From contig JBQTJM010000385.1 of assembly GCA_052387115.1 (NCBI GenBank), positions 1 to 59,718 on the forward strand: DNA of 59,718 bases, read 5' to 3'. Position numbers and translations under genes: made by a program. Below the pieces are notes generated by a model. The model was not told the origin of the DNA. It did not search any database and saw only the letters and a list, made by a program, of their open reading frames with translations. Of the stretch, positions 57,885 to 59,718 are shown piece after piece (position 1 is the first letter of the stretch; each line of letters opens with the position of its first letter). Origin of the DNA: JACCXJ01 sp052387115 (GTDB lineage Bacteria; Pseudomonadota; Gammaproteobacteria; JACCXJ01).

Positions 57885-58654
57885 GCATCCACCCGAGCGC
57901 CATCGTCGATCCCGGCGCGCGCCTCGCCGAGGGCGTCGAGGTCGGCCCGTACGCCGTCATCGAGGCCGACGTCGAGATGGGACCCGAATGCCGGATCGCG
58001 GCCCATGCCGTGATCAAACGCTACACGCGGATGGGCCGAGGCAACCGGGTCCACGAGCACGCGGTGCTCGGCGGGACGCCGCAGGACGTGGCCTTCAGGG
58101 GGGTGACCAGCGGCCTCGAGATCGGCGACGGCAACACCATACGCGAGTGCGTGACCCTGCATCGCGCCACCCGCGAGGGCCATTGCACACGCATCGGTGA
58201 CGGCACTTTCCTCATGGCCTATTCCCACGTCGCCCACGATTGCACGGTCGGCAACCACGTGGTGCTCGCCAACGGGGCGTGCCTGGGCGGGCATGTCTCG
58301 GTCGGGGAGCGCGCCTTCCTGTCGGCTGCCGTCGCGGTCCATCAGTTCTGCCGCATCGGGCGGTTGTGCATGGTCTCCGGGCTCGCCGGGGTCACCATGG
58401 ACTGCCTCCCCTTCACCCTGGTCGCGGGGAACCCGGCGCGGGTGGTCGGGCTCAACAAGGTCGGGCTCAAGCGCGCCGACGTGGCCCCCGAGGCGATTGC
58501 GGATCTCAAGCGCGCCTTCCAGCGCTTGTTCGCAGAGGCGGGAACCACGCGCGAGGCCCTGGCGGCGCTCGCGGAGTGGCCGTCCCCGCTGGTGCGGGAG
58601 TGGGTGGAGTTCATCCAGGGCTCGTCGCGCGGTTTCGCGCGACAGCGCCCTTGA
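57845..58654 (+). CDS. Second LpxA-type acyltransferase (paralogue)
   Basis: A 269-aa left-handed beta-helix protein like LpxA: IHPSAIVDPGARLAEGVEVGPYAVIEADVEMG, catalytic histidine region AYSHVAHDCTVGNHVV, VHQFCRIGRLCM and a helical C-terminus (VGLKRADVAPEAIADLKRAF). It is clearly different from lpxA at 55821. The first 13 residues come from the inverted repeat at 57794-57884, which also supplies the ATG. It may be an acyltransferase of altered specificity, for a modified sugar such as the product of the neighbouring dehydrogenase. The lpxA-gfo-lpxA2-lpxB context supports lipid A. Confidence 0.88.
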   Translation: MVVNKYQSDPYSPRIHPSAIVDPGARLAEGVEVGPYAVIEADVEMGPECRIAAHAVIKRYTRMGRGNRVHEHAVLGGTPQDVAFRGVTSGLEIGDGNTIRECVTLHRATREGHCTRIGDGTFLMAYSHVAHDCTVGNHVVLANGACLGGHVSVGERAFLSAAVAVHQFCRIGRLCMVSGLAGVTMDCLPFTLVAGNPARVVGLNKVGLKRADVAPEAIADLKRAFQRLFAEAGTTREALAALAEWPSPLVREWVEFIQGSSRGFARQRP

Positions 58655-58667
58655 ACGGCGGCGCGCG

Positions 58668-58761
58668 CCCGGAGTTCGAGGTCAGAGTAAGAACTGGCTT
58701 ATCAGATGGAGACCGATCCATTTATCTGGCACAAGTTTTTACTCTGAGCCCGAACTCCGGG
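58668..58761. repeat. 28-bp imperfect inverted repeat before lpxB
   Basis: Left arm 58668-58695 and right arm 58734-58761 match at 25 of 28 positions (core cccggagttcg with tcagagtaa). A small inner stem (atgga/tccat) lies in the loop. It starts 13 bp after the second LpxA gene and ends 17 bp before the lpxB start. Confidence 0.85.
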
Positions 58762-58778
58762 CTGCCGAACTCCGGGTC

Positions 58779-59327
58779 ATGATCCGGATCGGAATAGTCG
58801 CCGGCGAGGCCTCCGGCGATCGGCTCGCGGCCGGCCTCATCGCCGCCCTGCGCGCGTGCTGCGGGGCGCTCGAGTTCGAGGGCGTCGCCGGGCCGGCCAT
58901 GATCGCAGAGGGGTGTCGGGCCCTCTACCCCTGCGAACGGCTGGCGGTGATGGGGATCCCGGAGGTGGTGCGGCGTTATGCCGAGCTATCCCGCATGCGG
59001 CGCGCGCTCATCGGGCATTTCACCGCCCACCCCCCGGATTGCTTCATCGGAGTCGATGCCCCGGAGTTCAACCTGCGGCTCTTGGAGCGTCTGCGCGCGC
59101 GCGGGATACGGACGGTGCAGTACGTGAGCCCGCAGGTATGGGCCTGGCGCGAGGGGCGGGTGAGGCTCATCGCGCGCGCCGTCGATCTCATGCTGGTGCT
59201 GTTTCCCTTCGAGGAGGTCTATTACCGAAATCACCGGATCCCGGGCCGCTACGTCGGCCACCCGCTGGCCGAGGGACCGACCGCGGCGCTCGACCGGGCG
59301 GGCCTGCGCGAGGCCCAAGGACTGTAA
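58779..59327 (+). CDS. lpxB: Lipid-A-disaccharide synthase LpxB, N-terminal part (ends at premature stop)
   Basis: LpxB starts at the ATG at 58779 (MIRIGIVAGEASGDRLAAGLI). The N-terminal half is intact: FEGVAGPAMIAEGC, VMGIPEVVRRY, DCFIGVDAPEFNLRL, QYVSPQVWAWREGRV and FPFEEVYYR. After 182 residues the frame hits TAA (59325-59327), but the same frame goes on with the C-terminal half. A single change from CAA would remove the stop. LpxB condenses UDP-diacylglucosamine with lipid X and is normally essential, so a split gene, readthrough or sequence error must be considered. Confidence 0.9.
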   Translation: MIRIGIVAGEASGDRLAAGLIAALRACCGALEFEGVAGPAMIAEGCRALYPCERLAVMGIPEVVRRYAELSRMRRALIGHFTAHPPDCFIGVDAPEFNLRLLERLRARGIRTVQYVSPQVWAWREGRVRLIARAVDLMLVLFPFEEVYYRNHRIPGRYVGHPLAEGPTAALDRAGLREAQGL

Positions 59328-59348
59328 CGAAACGGCCCGCTCCTCACG

Positions 59349-59718
59349 ATGCTGCCGGGCAGCCGCGGCAACGAATGGCGTTACCACGTGACGCCCTTCA
59401 TCGAGACCGCCGCCTGGCTATACGATCGGCACACGGGACTGCGCTTCGCGGTGGCGGCGGTATCCGAAGAGGCGCGCACCGTGTTCGAACAGGCATTGTC
59501 CCGGTTGGCCCCCGGGCTTCCGGCTACCGTGATCCTCGGGCGGGCGCGTGAGGTGATCGCGGCGGCGGATGCGGTGCTGACCGTGTCGGGCACGGCCGCC
59601 CTCGAGTGCGTGCTGGCGCACAGGCCCATGGTGGTGACCTACCGCATGGCGGCGCTGAGCTATTTGGTCGCGCGGCTACTCGTGCGAGTCTCGTATTTCT
59701 CCCTGCCGAACCTGCTCG
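59349..59718 (+). CDS. lpxB: LpxB, C-terminal part (runs off the window)
   Basis: In frame with the N-terminal part, 21 bases after its stop, an ATG at 59349 begins MLPGSRGNEW, the conserved nucleotide-binding loop that starts the second GT-B domain. It continues with ARTVFEQALSRLAPGL and VLTVSGTAALECVLAHRPMVVTYRM, the usual LpxB C-terminal signature, and is cut by the window end. No ribosome binding site is obvious before the ATG, so separate translation is uncertain. Confidence 0.85.
   Translation, partial: MLPGSRGNEWRYHVTPFIETAAWLYDRHTGLRFAVAAVSEEARTVFEQALSRLAPGLPATVILGRAREVIAAADAVLTVSGTAALECVLAHRPMVVTYRMAALSYLVARLLVRVSYFSLPNLL

Noticed and set aside
1..59718. CRISPR array, integrase-bounded prophage or intact insertion sequence
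   Set aside because: No regularly spaced repeats, phage genes or transposase were seen; the only tyrosine recombinase is the housekeeping XerD.

Overview
The window is high-GC chromosomal DNA from a Gram-negative bacterium, very probably a gammaproteobacterium. It carries several gene orders known from E. coli and relatives: metY-rimP-nusA-infB-rbfA-truB-rpsO-pnp, rpsP-rimM-trmD-rplS, glnD-map-rpsB-tsf-pyrH-frr-uppS-cdsA-dxr-rseP-bamA-skp-lpxD-fabZ-lpxA-lpxB, and xerD next to dsbC. Ergothioneine genes, a phasin, an AmrA/AmrB pair and a TLC-type (Npt1/Npt2-like) carrier suggest an environmental lineage, perhaps near Chromatiales. That placement is inference; no rRNA is present.

Layout: (1) 1-9.9 kb is accessory. 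It holds a secreted DUF255 thioredoxin-fold protein (cut by the window edge), a small exported protein, a subtilase plus ComEC-like metallo-beta-lactamase pair lying between two direct repeats, a decayed glpQ tail, a GT2 glycosyltransferase, an MBL-like protein, dsbC and a Ser/Thr kinase. (2) 9.9-22 kb is a minus-strand housekeeping block: xerD, rplS-trmD-rimM-rpsP, pnp-rpsO, truB-rbfA-infB-nusA-rimP and an initiator tRNA with its own promoter and terminator. (3) 22-32.4 kb is mixed metabolism: amrB-amrA, a Uma2 protein, egtB-egtD, two convergent class-A-beta-lactamase-fold hydrolases, a TLC-family carrier, a Sel1 protein, arfB and a phasin. (4) 32.5-40 kb is signalling and rearranged DNA: a 1375-aa CheB-CheR-PAS-histidine kinase-receiver protein, two response regulators, a DinJ/YafQ toxin-antitoxin pair and a Uma2 protein, with duplicated pieces of a response-regulator gene and of the glnD 3' end. 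(5) 40-59.7 kb is glnD, map and a long plus-strand operon for translation, isoprenoid and phospholipid synthesis, envelope proteases and lipid A synthesis. It ends in lpxB, which is interrupted by an in-frame TAA.

The most distinctive features are these. The protease-MBL two-gene module sits between direct repeats next to truncated genes. A roughly 143-bp multi-hairpin repeat occurs twice, at gene boundaries, and supplies the last codons of trmD in one copy and the ribosome binding site of a Gfo/Idh gene in the other. A second LpxA paralogue is bracketed by two long inverted-repeat elements, one of which supplies the upstream gene's stop codon and the paralogue's start codon. Together they suggest that dispersed palindromic elements have repeatedly landed at gene ends in this genome and become part of coding or translation signals.
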